Under the pieces are notes generated by a model. That model was not told the origin of the DNA. It was given only the letters and a program-made list of their open reading frames with translations, and ran no database searches. Shown here in pieces: positions 45,984 to 55,011 of a stretch of 64,000 bases of DNA (positions within the stretch are counted from its first letter, which is position 1; each line of letters begins with the position of its first letter). This DNA comes from Nocardia brasiliensis IFM 10847 (GTDB taxonomy: Bacteria; Actinomycetota; Actinomycetes; Mycobacteriales; Mycobacteriaceae). Location: contig NZ_BAUA01000002.1 in the NCBI RefSeq assembly GCF_000710915.1, positions 1-64,000 of the forward strand. The letters run 5' to 3'. The translations under genes were made by a program, and so were the position numbers.

Positions 45984-48014
45984 ATGACCGGTGCAGTCGC
46001 TGTCGCCGAGAAAACCCCCGAGCCGATGAGCCGGGCGAAGATCAACCTCGTGTTCGCCACGATTGTGCTCGGCATGCTGCTGGCGGCACTGGATCAGACG
46101 ATCGTCTCGACGGCGCTGCCGACGATCGTCGCCGACCTCGGCGAAGCCGGGCACATGGCCTGGGTGGTCACGGCCTACCTGCTCGCCGAGGCGGTGGCCA
46201 CCGCGCTGGCGGGCAAGCTCGGTGACCTGTTCGGGCGCAAGCTGATCTTCCAGCTCAGTGCGCTGATCTTCATCGCCGGCTCGATGATCGCGGGCTTGGC
46301 CAACGGGATGACCATGCTGATCGTGGCCCGCGGGATCCAGGGCATCGGCGGCGGCGGGCTGATGGTCACCGCGATGGCGCTGATCGCCGACACCATCCCG
46401 TTGCGCCAGCGCGGCAAGTACCAGGGCGCGCTGGGCGCGGTGTTCGGCGTCACCACGGTGATCGGCCCGACCCTCGGCGGGTTGTTCACCGACCACGCGA
46501 GCTGGCGCTGGTGCTTCTACGTCAACGTGCCGGTCGCGATCATCATGATCGCGATGTCCGCGCGCACCATTCCGCGGGTGCGCGCCGCCGTCAAGCCGAT
46601 CATCGACTATGCGGGCATCGGCCTGGTCGCCGTGGCGGTTTCCACGCTGATCCTCGGCTTGGAGTGGGGCGGGCAGGAGTACCCGTGGGGTTCGCCGACC
46701 ATCCTTGGCCTCTTCGTCGCCTCGGCGGTGCTGTTCGCGGCGTTCGTGGCCGTCGAGCTGCGCGCGAAAGAACCGATGCTGCCCATGGGGTTGTTCCGCA
46801 GCCGAGTCTTCACCGTGTGCTCGATCCTGAGTTTCATCTGCGGCTTCGCCATGCTCGGCTCGATCACCTATCTGCCCGCGTATCTGCAATACGTGGACGG
46901 GGTTTCGGCCACCATGTCCGGCGTGCGCTCGTTGCCGCTGGTGGCCGGCCTGCTGGTGACCTCGATCCTGTCCGGCCAGGTGGTCGGCAAGACCGGGCAC
47001 TATCGGTACTTCCCGATCGTCGGCACGCTGGTGATGGCGCTCGGGCTGTATCTGATGTCGACCATGGGCCGCGACACCGGCATCTGGGAAGAGTCGCTGT
47101 ACATGATGGTGCTCGGCCTGGGCATCGGCCTGACCATGCAGGTGCTCACCATCGTCGTGCAGAACACCGTCCCGTACGCCCAGCTCGGCACCGCCACCTC
47201 CGGCGTCACCTTCTTCCGCACCCTCGGAAGTACCTTCGGCACAGCCATTTTCGGCACCCTGTACAGCAACGAGATCGGCCCGAACCTGCGCGCGGCGCTG
47301 CTGGAGGCAAAGGTGGTCTCGCCCGAGGTGGCCGCGAATCCGCAGTCGCTGCAAGCGGTTCCGAAAGACGTGGCGGCGCCGATCATCGACGCCTACGCCG
47401 ACACCATTGATCACGTGTTCGTGTGGGTGGTGCCGGTCGCGCTGGTCGGCTTCGTCGTCGCCTGGTTCCTCAAAGAGGTGCCGTTGCGCGACAGCGCCCG
47501 GGTGAGCGCGGGCGATGTGGGCGAAGGCTTTTCGGTGCCGGATTCGGCCGACCGCGTGGTGCAGCTGGAACGCGCGATCGCGGGCACCATGCGCAAGGAC
47601 GACGACCGGCCGCTCGGGCCGCGGATTCTCGCGGACGCGGGCAGCACGCTGAGTCGCGGTGAGGCGTGGGCGCTCGGCCAGGTCTACCTGCGCGATCGTG
47701 CCGGAGGCGCGGCCACGCTGGACGCGATCGCGCAGGCGCACAAACTACCCGACGACGTGCTCGAGCCGATCTATCGCAAGGTGGCCGAGCGCGGCTATCT
47801 GGTGGACGACGGTCGCGAACTGCGGCTGACCGAGCACGGACAGGCCGAGCTGAACCGGCTCAAAGCGGCTTGGCGCCGCTGGCTCGATACCCGGCTGGTC
47901 GACTGGAACAACGACGACCCTGCCGATCGCGCGCTGTTCGACCAGGCGTTGGACAATCTCGCGGGCAAGCTGCTCGAACAGGAGGCGGCCGAGCGCGAGC
48001 ACACGCGCGCCTGA
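45984..48014 (+). CDS. DHA2-type MFS drug efflux pump fused to a C-terminal winged helix
   Basis: A 676-residue membrane protein. Residues 20-510 hold 14 predicted helices and DHA2 motifs: LAALDQTIVSTALPTIVADL, GKLGDLFGRKLIFQ and ARGIQGIGGGGLMVTAMALI. After helix 14 comes an about 150-residue cytosolic extension with TLSRGEAWALGQVYL, KVAERGYLVDDGRELRLTEHGQ and AWRRWLDTRLVDW, reading as a winged-helix (MarR-like) domain. Such pumps export drugs or dyes with proton exchange. ATG 45984 was chosen for the N-terminus. The tail may sense drug or bind DNA (inference). Confidence 0.9.
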   Translation: MTGAVAVAEKTPEPMSRAKINLVFATIVLGMLLAALDQTIVSTALPTIVADLGEAGHMAWVVTAYLLAEAVATALAGKLGDLFGRKLIFQLSALIFIAGSMIAGLANGMTMLIVARGIQGIGGGGLMVTAMALIADTIPLRQRGKYQGALGAVFGVTTVIGPTLGGLFTDHASWRWCFYVNVPVAIIMIAMSARTIPRVRAAVKPIIDYAGIGLVAVAVSTLILGLEWGGQEYPWGSPTILGLFVASAVLFAAFVAVELRAKEPMLPMGLFRSRVFTVCSILSFICGFAMLGSITYLPAYLQYVDGVSATMSGVRSLPLVAGLLVTSILSGQVVGKTGHYRYFPIVGTLVMALGLYLMSTMGRDTGIWEESLYMMVLGLGIGLTMQVLTIVVQNTVPYAQLGTATSGVTFFRTLGSTFGTAIFGTLYSNEIGPNLRAALLEAKVVSPEVAANPQSLQAVPKDVAAPIIDAYADTIDHVFVWVVPVALVGFVVAWFLKEVPLRDSARVSAGDVGEGFSVPDSADRVVQLERAIAGTMRKDDDRPLGPRILADAGSTLSRGEAWALGQVYLRDRAGGAATLDAIAQAHKLPDDVLEPIYRKVAERGYLVDDGRELRLTEHGQAELNRLKAAWRRWLDTRLVDWNNDDPADRALFDQALDNLAGKLLEQEAAEREHTRA

Positions 48015-48069
48015 ACACCATCGGATCCGAGCGGGCTATCCCCTTGCCGGACTAATGCTCGCACACGTA

Positions 48070-48085
48070 TATTCGTAGACGAGTA
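48070..48085. promoter_or_regulatory. Dyad in the PadR promoter
   Basis: TATTCGT-AG-ACGAGTA matches in 6 of 7 pairs and overlaps a TATATT -10 (48068-48073). A likely site of autoregulation. Confidence 0.45.
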
Positions 48086-48095
48086 AGGAGGTGCG

Positions 48096-48749
48096 ATGGC
48101 CACGAAGCGGAAGGTGAACAACCTGCTCGCACTCGCCGTGCTCTCGGTGATGATGGAGCGGCCGATGCACCGCTACGAGATCGCGCAGACCCTGCGCGAA
48201 CACGGCAAAGACCAGGACATGGCGATCAAGTGGGGCTCGCTCTACACGGTCGTGCAGAGCTTGGAGAAGGCCGGCTTTCTGGAGATCGTCGGCAGCGAGC
48301 GCGACGGTGCGCGACCGGAACGGGTGATCTACCGCATCACCGAGCCGGGCCGTACCGAACTCACCGACTGGACCAGGGAATTGGTCGCCGAGCCGGAGCC
48401 CGAGCAGCACCGGTTCGTTGCGGGCCTGTCCGTGCTTTCGGTGCTGCCCCCTGACGAGGTGGTCGAGTTGCTCGGTCAACGCATCGAAGCGCTCGATCGC
48501 GCCATCGCTGCCGTGCGCGGCGAACTCGACAAGCTCGCGACGAGCAAGCTGCCCCGGCTGTTCACCATCGAGACCGAATACGGCGTCGCGATGCTGGAAG
48601 CCGAAGTCGCATGGGCGCGTTCGTTCCGCGACGAGATCCGTTCCGGCACATTCGACGGCGTGGACTGGTGGCGGCAGATCCACGCGGGCGGCTTCTGCGC
48701 CGCCGACGCCATCGCCGCAGTGAAGGAGAAGCTGGACTGGCAGATCTGA
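48096..48749 (+). CDS. PadR family transcriptional regulator
   Basis: A 217-residue regulator with the PadR N-terminal winged helix: LALAVLSVMMERPMHRYEIA, KWGSLYTVVQSLEKAGFLEI and VIYRITEPGRTELTDW. The C-terminal half is helical (dimer and ligand). PadR proteins are usually repressors of a neighbouring efflux or catabolic gene; the MFS pump upstream and the flavin monooxygenase downstream are the obvious candidates. AAGGAGG lies just before the ATG. Confidence 0.9.
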   Translation: MATKRKVNNLLALAVLSVMMERPMHRYEIAQTLREHGKDQDMAIKWGSLYTVVQSLEKAGFLEIVGSERDGARPERVIYRITEPGRTELTDWTRELVAEPEPEQHRFVAGLSVLSVLPPDEVVELLGQRIEALDRAIAAVRGELDKLATSKLPRLFTIETEYGVAMLEAEVAWARSFRDEIRSGTFDGVDWWRQIHAGGFCAADAIAAVKEKLDWQI

Positions 48750-48761
48750 TTCCGAGACCGA

Positions 48762-48794
48762 GCTCGGCGGGGTGCGGCAACACCGCCGCCGAGC
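48762..48794 (+). terminator. Terminator after the PadR gene
   Basis: GCTCGG (48762-48767) pairs with CCGAGC (48789-48794), extended by inner GGTG/CACC pairing. It starts 12 nt after the stop. Confidence 0.7.
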
Positions 48795-48929
48795 CCGATT
48801 GAACAGTCTCGAACCGTGCTCGCATGCGCGCACCCGGCTACAAGGCTGGCAACCACAGGATAACGGGGTGCGTGGTGCACGGGTCGGTTCGGGGATTCGA
48901 AAATCCGCGACACAACCCTGGAGACACCT

Positions 48930-50135
48930 ATGTCCGAAATACGAACCGCACTGGTCATCGGCGGCGGCATCGCCGGACCGGTCGCCGCGACCGCGCTGCG
49001 CAAAGCCGGCATCGAGGCCCGCGTCTACGAGGCCTATCCCGGCCCGTCCTACAACATCGGCAGCGGCCTCGCGCTCGCGCCGAACGGCATTGCCGCACTG
49101 GATATCATCGGCGCGGGTAAGGCCGTCCGCGCCATCGCCTACCCCGTGACCGGGCAGAGCCTCTCAGTCGGCGGCAAGTCCTACACCGTGCCGGGGATCC
49201 CCGGTATGGCGTTGCACGTGGTGGATCGCAGCGAGTTGCACCGCGTGCTGCACGATCACGCGGTCGAAGCGGGCGTGGCGTTCGAATACGACAAGCGTCT
49301 GGTCGATGTGGTCGAGGACGAGTCCGGCATCACGGCCCGCTTCACCGACGGCAGCACCGCCACCGCCGATGTGCTGATCGGCGCGGACGGCATCCGCTCG
49401 ACGGTGCGCGGCCTGATCGATCCGAACGCGCCCGGACCGGACTACACCGGCATGCTCGGGTTCGGCGCGATCACCGAGTGCAGCGCCGACATCGCGCCGG
49501 ACACGATGACCTTCGCGTTCGGCAAGCGGGCCTATTACCTGTACGGAAAGACACCGGACGGCCGGGTGATGTGGGGCGTCAATCTGCCGAGCAAGCAGTA
49601 CATGTCGCTCACCGAGGCGCGTGCGCTCCCGGCGGCGCACTGGCTCGGTATCTTGCGCGACGTCTACGGCGACGACACGCCCGGCGGTGAACTCGCGCGC
49701 AACACCACCGAGGAACAGTTGGAGATCACCGGGGCGCTGCACATCATGCCGCCGGTGCCGCACTGGTGGCGGGGCCGCATGGTGCTGGTCGGCGATTCGG
49801 TGCACGCGCCGTCCAACAGCTCGGGGCAGGGCGCGTCGCTGGCAATCGAGAGCGCGGTCCAGCTGGCTCGTTGTCTGCGTGACTTGCCCACGCCCAGAGC
49901 GGCATTCGTCGCCTACGAGGAATTGCGCCGGGAGCGCGTCGAGCGGATCACGGCCGCCGCGGCGAAGATCAACCACAGCAAGACGCCGGGGCCGGTGGGG
50001 CGCAAGATCATGAACCTGCTCATGCCGATCATGCTCAAGACCGCGATGAACCCGGAGAAGACCCAGGGCCTGAATTTCCGGTACCGGATCGACTGGGACG
50101 CGCCGGTGCAGCGGGAACTCGCCCCCGCGGGCTGA
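48930..50135 (+). CDS. FAD-dependent monooxygenase (PHBH fold)
   Basis: A 401-residue flavoprotein. GGGIAGPVAATALRKAGIEA binds the FAD ADP part, DVLIGADGIRSTVRGLIDP is the DG motif, and GRMVLVGDSVHAPSNSSGQG the GD motif. It hydroxylates an aromatic or polyketide-like compound using NAD(P)H and O2. Related enzymes inactivate rifamycin or tetracycline, but specificity cannot be read here. With the PadR regulator and MFS pump upstream, a drug-handling group is plausible (inference). Confidence 0.9.
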   Translation: MSEIRTALVIGGGIAGPVAATALRKAGIEARVYEAYPGPSYNIGSGLALAPNGIAALDIIGAGKAVRAIAYPVTGQSLSVGGKSYTVPGIPGMALHVVDRSELHRVLHDHAVEAGVAFEYDKRLVDVVEDESGITARFTDGSTATADVLIGADGIRSTVRGLIDPNAPGPDYTGMLGFGAITECSADIAPDTMTFAFGKRAYYLYGKTPDGRVMWGVNLPSKQYMSLTEARALPAAHWLGILRDVYGDDTPGGELARNTTEEQLEITGALHIMPPVPHWWRGRMVLVGDSVHAPSNSSGQGASLAIESAVQLARCLRDLPTPRAAFVAYEELRRERVERITAAAAKINHSKTPGPVGRKIMNLLMPIMLKTAMNPEKTQGLNFRYRIDWDAPVQRELAPAG

Positions 50136-50201
50136 TCGGTTCGAACCGCGCGGGCTGGTGGTCCGTACCCTGGGAAGCCACCGAAACGACCTAGGGGACC
50201 T

Positions 50202-50972
50202 GTGCAACATCCTGACCATCAGCCCGCATTACACCTGGCCGGCCTGTGCAAACGCTTCGGCGGACCCTGGGTGGTCGACAACGTGAGTCTCGTGGTGCCG
50301 CCAGGTTCGTTCTTCGGCCTGGTCGGCCCCAACGGGGCGGGCAAGACAACGACGCTGTCGATGGCCTGCGGGCTGTTACGGCCCGACGGCGGGCGGGCCG
50401 AGATCTTCGGGGCCGACGTCTGGGGCGACCCGGTGCGCGCGAAAACGCTGGCCGGTGTGCTGCCGGACGGGCTCGCGCTGCCCGAACGGCTCACCGGGCG
50501 CGAATTGCTCACCTACACCGGCCTGTTGCGCGGTATGCCGGAGCGCATCGTCGCCGAGCGCGCCGACGAGCTGCTCTCGGTGTTCGAATTGACCAGCGCC
50601 GAAGGCACTCTCGTCGTCGACTACTCCGCGGGCATGCGCAAGAAGATCGGGCTGGCCACCGCGCTGCTGCACGGACCGAAACTGCTGGTGCTCGACGAGC
50701 CGTTCGAAGCGGTGGATCCGGTGTCGGCGAGCACGATTCGCACGATCCTGCAACGCTTCGTCGGGGCAGGCGGCTCTGTGGTGCTGTCGAGTCACGTGAT
50801 GGCGCTGGTGGAGAACATGTGCGACCGCGTCGCGGTGATCACCGGGGGACGGGTGGTCGCCGCGGGCACGCTGGACGAGGTGCGCGGCCAGAACACGTTG
50901 GAAGAGACCTTTGTTCGGCTGGTCGGCGGCCGGGTCGGGGGAGAGGACGGGCTGTCGTGGCTGGCGTCCTGA
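50202..50972 (+). CDS. ABC transporter ATP-binding subunit
   Basis: A 256-residue ATPase: Walker A GLVGPNGAGKTTTLSMACGL, signature DYSAGMRKKIGLATALL (YSAGM in place of LSGGQ), Walker B LLVLDEPFEAVDPVSA and switch His in VVLSSHVMALVE. It belongs to the ABC-2 type exporters. The GTG start has AGGGGA about 5 nt upstream. Its end overlaps the permease gene by 16 bp, so the two subunits are made together. The substrate is unknown. Confidence 0.92.
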   Translation: MQHPDHQPALHLAGLCKRFGGPWVVDNVSLVVPPGSFFGLVGPNGAGKTTTLSMACGLLRPDGGRAEIFGADVWGDPVRAKTLAGVLPDGLALPERLTGRELLTYTGLLRGMPERIVAERADELLSVFELTSAEGTLVVDYSAGMRKKIGLATALLHGPKLLVLDEPFEAVDPVSASTIRTILQRFVGAGGSVVLSSHVMALVENMCDRVAVITGGRVVAAGTLDEVRGQNTLEETFVRLVGGRVGGEDGLSWLAS

Positions 50973-52522
50973 TCCGGCTGCGGCTGCTGCTCACCAAACG
51001 ATCGCTGACCAACGGCTGGCAGGGCGTCACCTTTGTCATCGGCATCGTGATCGGACTCTGCTTCGCGATCATCACCGCGGCCCTGATCGGATTCGCGGTC
51101 CGCGATGGCGAGATCGACCGCGGCATCACCATCGCGGCAACGCTTTTCGGAATATGGACGCTCGGCTGGCTGTGCGGGCCGGTGTTGTTCGGCAGCAGTG
51201 ACGAGACGGTGCAACCGGAGCATCTGCGCCTGCTGCCGCTCAGCCATCGGCAGCTGGCCACCGGCTTGCTCGCCGCCGCGTTCGCCGGGCCCGCACCGGT
51301 GCTGAATCTCGTCGCGTTCAGCGGGCTCGTGCTGCTCGCGGCCCGATCGGGAGTCGCGGCAACGGTCGTCGCGGTGTTCGGGGTGGTGCTGCAGCTCGTG
51401 TTCGTCGTGCTGCTGTCCAGGGTGGTGCTCGCCTGGGTCGGGGCCGCGATGCGGTCTCGGCGCGGCAAAGACCTCGGCGTGCTCGTCGCGGGGCTGCTCG
51501 GGCTGGCCTACTACCCGATGAGCTGGCTGCTGTCGCATGTCGGTGCGCTCCGCGACGTGCCGCCCGCGGTGGCCGACACGGTGCGCCTGCTTCCGTCGGG
51601 CTGGGCCGCCGTCGCGGTCGAAGCTGCGGCCCAAGGGAATTGGGTGCTCGCGGCGCTGCCGTTGCTCGGCCTCGTATTGGTCTCGCTCGGCCTGTGGCAG
51701 GCGTGGTCGGTGCTGCTCGCGCGGCGGCTGGCCGCGCCGATGAACTCGGTCGGCGGGTCGGCGGGCGGTGGGTTGCTCGGCCGGGTTCGCCAGGGCGGAC
51801 CCGTCGGCGCGGTGCTCGTGAAGGAACTGCGCGCCTGGTCCCGCGACAGCAGGCGCCGCGCCACACTGCTGCCGGTGCTGGTGGTCGGCGTCCTGATGCC
51901 GGTGTTTCCCGCGGTGCAGGGCAGCGGTGCCGGCGGCGTACCGTTCGCCGGCGTCACCTCCGCCGCATTCGCCGCGCTGGCCGGCGCCAACCTCTACGGC
52001 TACGACGGCACCGCGCTGTGGCAAACCCTGATCACGCCCGGCGCGGCGCGGGCCGACGTGCGCGGCCGGTTGCTCGCCCTGCTCGTCGTGATCGGCGTGC
52101 CCACGCTGCTGCTCGCCCTCGTCCTGCCCGGTGCCCTCGGACGCTGGGGCGTCTATCCGTGGGTGCTGTCGCTGTACGCGGCCGCGCTCGGCGTCGGCGT
52201 CTGCTCGGCCCTCATCCTGTCCGTGCTCGCGCCGTACCCGCTGCCGCCCCGGACGGGTAACCCGTTCTCCGGCTCCGGCAATCCCGGTTGCGCGAAGATG
52301 CTCGTCCAGGTGGCCATGATCTTCGGCCAGTTCGTCGCCCTACTGCCGGTGCTGGCCGTCCTGATCATCGGCTACCTGACCGAATGGGAACCGGTGGAAT
52401 GGCTGGCGGTTCCCGTCGGCATCGCGACCGGCCTGGCCGCGATCTTCTTCGGTGCCCGCATCGCCGAGCACCGCTTGACTACCCGCGGTCCTGAGTTGCT
52501 CACCACGCTGCGCCCCCGCTGA
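50957..52522 (+). CDS. ABC-2 type exporter permease subunit
   Basis: A 521-residue membrane protein with about twelve hydrophobic segments in two blocks (first around residues 20-230, second from 310), typical of large ABC-2 permeases. A charged segment with VLVKELRAWSRDSRRRATL separates the blocks. GTG 50957 starts inside the end of the ATPase gene; a longer frame reading through the ATPase is spurious. Works with the ATPase upstream; substrate unknown. Confidence 0.85.
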   Translation: MAGVLIRLRLLLTKRSLTNGWQGVTFVIGIVIGLCFAIITAALIGFAVRDGEIDRGITIAATLFGIWTLGWLCGPVLFGSSDETVQPEHLRLLPLSHRQLATGLLAAAFAGPAPVLNLVAFSGLVLLAARSGVAATVVAVFGVVLQLVFVVLLSRVVLAWVGAAMRSRRGKDLGVLVAGLLGLAYYPMSWLLSHVGALRDVPPAVADTVRLLPSGWAAVAVEAAAQGNWVLAALPLLGLVLVSLGLWQAWSVLLARRLAAPMNSVGGSAGGGLLGRVRQGGPVGAVLVKELRAWSRDSRRRATLLPVLVVGVLMPVFPAVQGSGAGGVPFAGVTSAAFAALAGANLYGYDGTALWQTLITPGAARADVRGRLLALLVVIGVPTLLLALVLPGALGRWGVYPWVLSLYAAALGVGVCSALILSVLAPYPLPPRTGNPFSGSGNPGCAKMLVQVAMIFGQFVALLPVLAVLIIGYLTEWEPVEWLAVPVGIATGLAAIFFGARIAEHRLTTRGPELLTTLRPR

Positions 52523-52589
52523 CGCACCTCTGCTGCGTCCCCACACGCCGTAGCGGGGCGCAACGACGCGGCTCACATCGGCCCGGCAA

Positions 52590-52595
52590 TAGACT
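52590..52595 (+). promoter_or_regulatory. -10 box of a leaderless LysR gene
   Basis: TAGACT ends 6 nt before GTG 52602. Confidence 0.55.
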
Positions 52596-52601
52596 GGCCG
52601 G

Positions 52602-53522
52602 GTGAGCGATAGGGATCCCGATGGCAACTTGGATCTGAATCAGCTTCGCACGTTCCTCGCGGTGCACCGGGCGGGTTCGATCACCGCCGGCGCGCGGCTG
52701 GTGGGGTTGTCGCAGCCGACCGTGACCGCGCAGTTGCAGGCGCTGGAGAAGCGGCTGGGGCAGCAGCTGTTCGAGCGTTTGCCGCGGGGCGTCGCGCCGA
52801 CCGCGGCGGCCGCCGAACTGGCCGCGCGCATCGCCGAGCCGATGGACGCGCTGACGGCCGTCGCCGGGCCCGCCGATCCCGCGGCCGCTGCGCCGCAGCC
52901 CCCGGTCCGGCTGGCCGGGCCCGCGGAAATGCTGGCGGTGCAGGCCCTTCCGGCGCTGGCGCCGCTGATCCGACGCGGTGTCCGGCTGACCGTGACCGCC
53001 GGACTCTCCGAGGAACTGCTGACAGGTCTACGGGCCGGACACTACGACCTGGTGGTCTCGACGGTCCGCCCGCGGGGGCGCACCGTCCTCGCCGAGCCGT
53101 TGATCGACGAGGAATTCATCCTGGTCGCCGCTCCGGCGCTGGCCGCGCGCATCGATCTCGACCGGCTGCGCGCGGACGGCCCGGCCGCGCTGTCCGGTCT
53201 GCCATTGGTCAGCTATGCCGCCGATCTGCCGATCCTGCGCCGCTATTGGCGGCATGTCTTCGGCATCCGCCTGACCGCGGCGGCGGCGGTCGTCGTCGCC
53301 GACCTGCGAGCCGTCGTCGCCGCGGTCGCGGCGGGTGCGGGCATCAGTGTGCTGCCCCGTTACCTCTGTGCGCCACAACTGCATTCAGGAGCCCTGGTCC
53401 CGCTCCTGGAGCCGTCGGACCCGCCGATCAATACCGGTTTCCTCGTCCGGCGGCCCGGCACCACCCTGCCCCACGTCGATCTGGTGCACACCCACCTCCG
53501 CCGCGCCGCCCGCACGTGGTGA
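52602..53522 (+). CDS. LysR family regulator
   Basis: A 306-residue regulator. The N-terminal winged helix reads LNQLRTFLAVHRAGSITAGA and GLSQPTVTAQLQALEKRLGQ (about 11-60). The co-inducer domain follows, with EFILVAAPALAARIDLDRL and GAGISVLPRYLC. GTG 52602 has a -10 box 6 nt before it. It converges on an XRE regulator (11 bp apart). No divergent target lies beside it; the ABC exporter just upstream on the same strand is one candidate. Confidence 0.9.
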   Translation: MSDRDPDGNLDLNQLRTFLAVHRAGSITAGARLVGLSQPTVTAQLQALEKRLGQQLFERLPRGVAPTAAAAELAARIAEPMDALTAVAGPADPAAAAPQPPVRLAGPAEMLAVQALPALAPLIRRGVRLTVTAGLSEELLTGLRAGHYDLVVSTVRPRGRTVLAEPLIDEEFILVAAPALAARIDLDRLRADGPAALSGLPLVSYAADLPILRRYWRHVFGIRLTAAAAVVVADLRAVVAAVAAGAGISVLPRYLCAPQLHSGALVPLLEPSDPPINTGFLVRRPGTTLPHVDLVHTHLRRAARTW

Positions 53523-53533
53523 CCGCGTGGCGC

Positions 53534-54337
53534 TCAGCGCGGTCCGTACTCCTGGGCCGCGCGCCTGCGCAGGATCTGCGCCGTCTGCTCGTCGGCGGGG
53601 AGGAAGGCCTCCAGGTGTAGCTCGGCCAGGGTGATGTCGGTGGCCGTGGCGAACGAGGTCAGCGTGGTGATGAGCCGTAGTTCGCCGTCGGGGCTGCGCA
53701 GCCGCAGCGGGACCGCGAAGCCGAGGTGGTCGGGACCCGGTTCGGCCTGCGGGAGATAGCCTTCCAGCTCTTGGACGAGTTCTTCGAGCGCCGGGTCGGG
53801 ACTGCGGGCGAGGCGGCCGTTCAGTGCCTCGGTCACGTGTTTGCCCCACTCGGGCAGGTTCACCACGCGTCGCGCGAGCCCGTCGGGATGCAGCGCGAGC
53901 CGCAGCACGTTGACCGGCGGCTCGAGCAGTGCGTCCGCCGCGCCCTCGGTGAGCACGGCGAACGCGTCGTTGGCGGCGAACAGGATGCCGTGCGGGCGCA
54001 CCACCAGCGCGGGATAGGGCCGATGGCCGTCCAGGATCGTTGTCAGCGCCTCACGAACCGGACCCAATTCCGGTGTGTCCAGTGCGGATTCGGGAAAGGC
54101 GGGCGCGTACCCCGCGGCGAGGAGCAGCGCGTTGCGTTCCCGCAGCGACAATTCCAGCGATTCGGCCAGCCGCACCACCATGGTGCGGCCCGGTCGTGAC
54201 CGCCCCTGTTCCAGGAAGCTCAGGTGCCGCTGCGTGGTGTCCGCCCGGATCGCCAGGTCCAGCTGGCTGACCCCGCGCAGGGTCCGCCAATGTTTCAACT
54301 GCCGGGCGAATCCGGGGGTCTCGATCGCCGTTGTCAT
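53534..54337 (-). CDS. XRE-type regulator with MmyB-like ligand domain
   Basis: A 267-residue protein. The helix-turn-helix is FARQLKHWRTLRGVSQLDLA and ADTTQRHLSFLEQGRSRPGR (residues 10-55). The C-terminal part (PALVVRPHGILFAANDAFAV, LRLALHPDGLARRVVNLPEW) matches the MmyB-like ligand-binding domain that often binds small fatty or terpenoid molecules. ATG 54337 was chosen for the N-terminus. It is divergent from an NTF2-like gene, with a 7-9-7 dyad between. Confidence 0.9.
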   Translation of the reverse strand: MTTAIETPGFARQLKHWRTLRGVSQLDLAIRADTTQRHLSFLEQGRSRPGRTMVVRLAESLELSLRERNALLLAAGYAPAFPESALDTPELGPVREALTTILDGHRPYPALVVRPHGILFAANDAFAVLTEGAADALLEPPVNVLRLALHPDGLARRVVNLPEWGKHVTEALNGRLARSPDPALEELVQELEGYLPQAEPGPDHLGFAVPLRLRSPDGELRLITTLTSFATATDITLAELHLEAFLPADEQTAQILRRRAAQEYGPR

Positions 54338-54402
54338 GGGCTCAGTCTGGTCTGCGCCCTGCGGGTCCGCGATTCCGCGGAGGGTATGGCGCGAGCATCT
54401 GG

Positions 54403-54425
54403 GCAGGGATTCGGCTATTCCCTGC
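54403..54425. promoter_or_regulatory. Dyad between the XRE and NTF2-like genes
   Basis: GCAGGGA (54403-54409) and TCCCTGC (54419-54425) form a perfect 7-bp dyad with a 9-bp spacer. A likely operator for the adjacent XRE regulator. Confidence 0.55.
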
Positions 54426-54467
54426 CGGGAATCGCGCGGTATCGCCGTGACGGCAAAGCTCTGTGCC

Positions 54468-54914
54468 ATGAGCAAGCAGATGAACGAAAGAGAACTGGCT
54501 ACCTTCGCCGAGCAGTTCGCCGCGCTGTGGAACGAATCGGACCCCGAGGCCCGGGAGCAGCGCATCCGGGAATTCTTCGCGCCCACCGGAGTCCAGGTGC
54601 TGGTCGATCCGCCGGTGGAGATGCGCGAGCAGGTGCAGCGGTTGCAGTTCGCGCTGCCCGCGCTGGAGGTGCGCGGCTATGCGGCGTTGTCGCGCCGGGT
54701 GACTCGGGCCTACGAGCTGTTCGTCGCGTCCGGTGACTACGAGTTCGCGGTGCCGGCACCGGCGATCCCGTTGCCCGCCGGGCTGATCGGCCTCAGCTGG
54801 GTGATGGTGGCGAAGGCGGACGGCGCGATCGCGGGCGGTGGCTTCGATGTGATCGGCCTGGACGCCGAGGGCCGGATCCTGACCGACCACCAGTTCATCG
54901 AGGGCGTGCGATGA
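54468..54914 (+). CDS. NTF2/SnoaL-like small protein
   Basis: A 148-residue protein with the cone-shaped NTF2-like layout: LATFAEQFAALWNESDPEAR as the first helices, then strands through LSWVMVAKADGAIAGGGFDV and a closing DHQFIEG. Such proteins are ketosteroid-isomerase-like enzymes or binding proteins, often in reductase or stress loci. The catalytic residues are not identifiable. It is divergent from an XRE regulator with a palindrome between, so probably its target (inference). Confidence 0.75.
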   Translation: MSKQMNERELATFAEQFAALWNESDPEAREQRIREFFAPTGVQVLVDPPVEMREQVQRLQFALPALEVRGYAALSRRVTRAYELFVASGDYEFAVPAPAIPLPAGLIGLSWVMVAKADGAIAGGGFDVIGLDAEGRILTDHQFIEGVR

Positions 54915-55011
54915 GCGGCACCGCCGATCAGCTGGAACCGCTGCGCGGTTGATGTGCCGCCACTTTCGCGACGGCGACCCGTTCGGCAAGGTCGCCGTCG
55001 GTATGGACTGA
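54915..55011 (+). other. Short gap with a possible gene remnant
   Basis: After the NTF2-like gene, a 13-codon frame starts at 54911 (overlapping ATGA) and a 19-codon frame at 54952 reads MCRHFRDGDPFGKVAVGMD. The second looks like the end of an oxidoreductase gene, so a decayed gene is possible. Too short to call. Confidence 0.3.

Noticed and set aside
48893..48906. GGATT-CGAA-AATCC dyad before the flavin monooxygenase gene.
   Set aside because: Short half-sites and no match to the PadR dyad upstream; likely chance.
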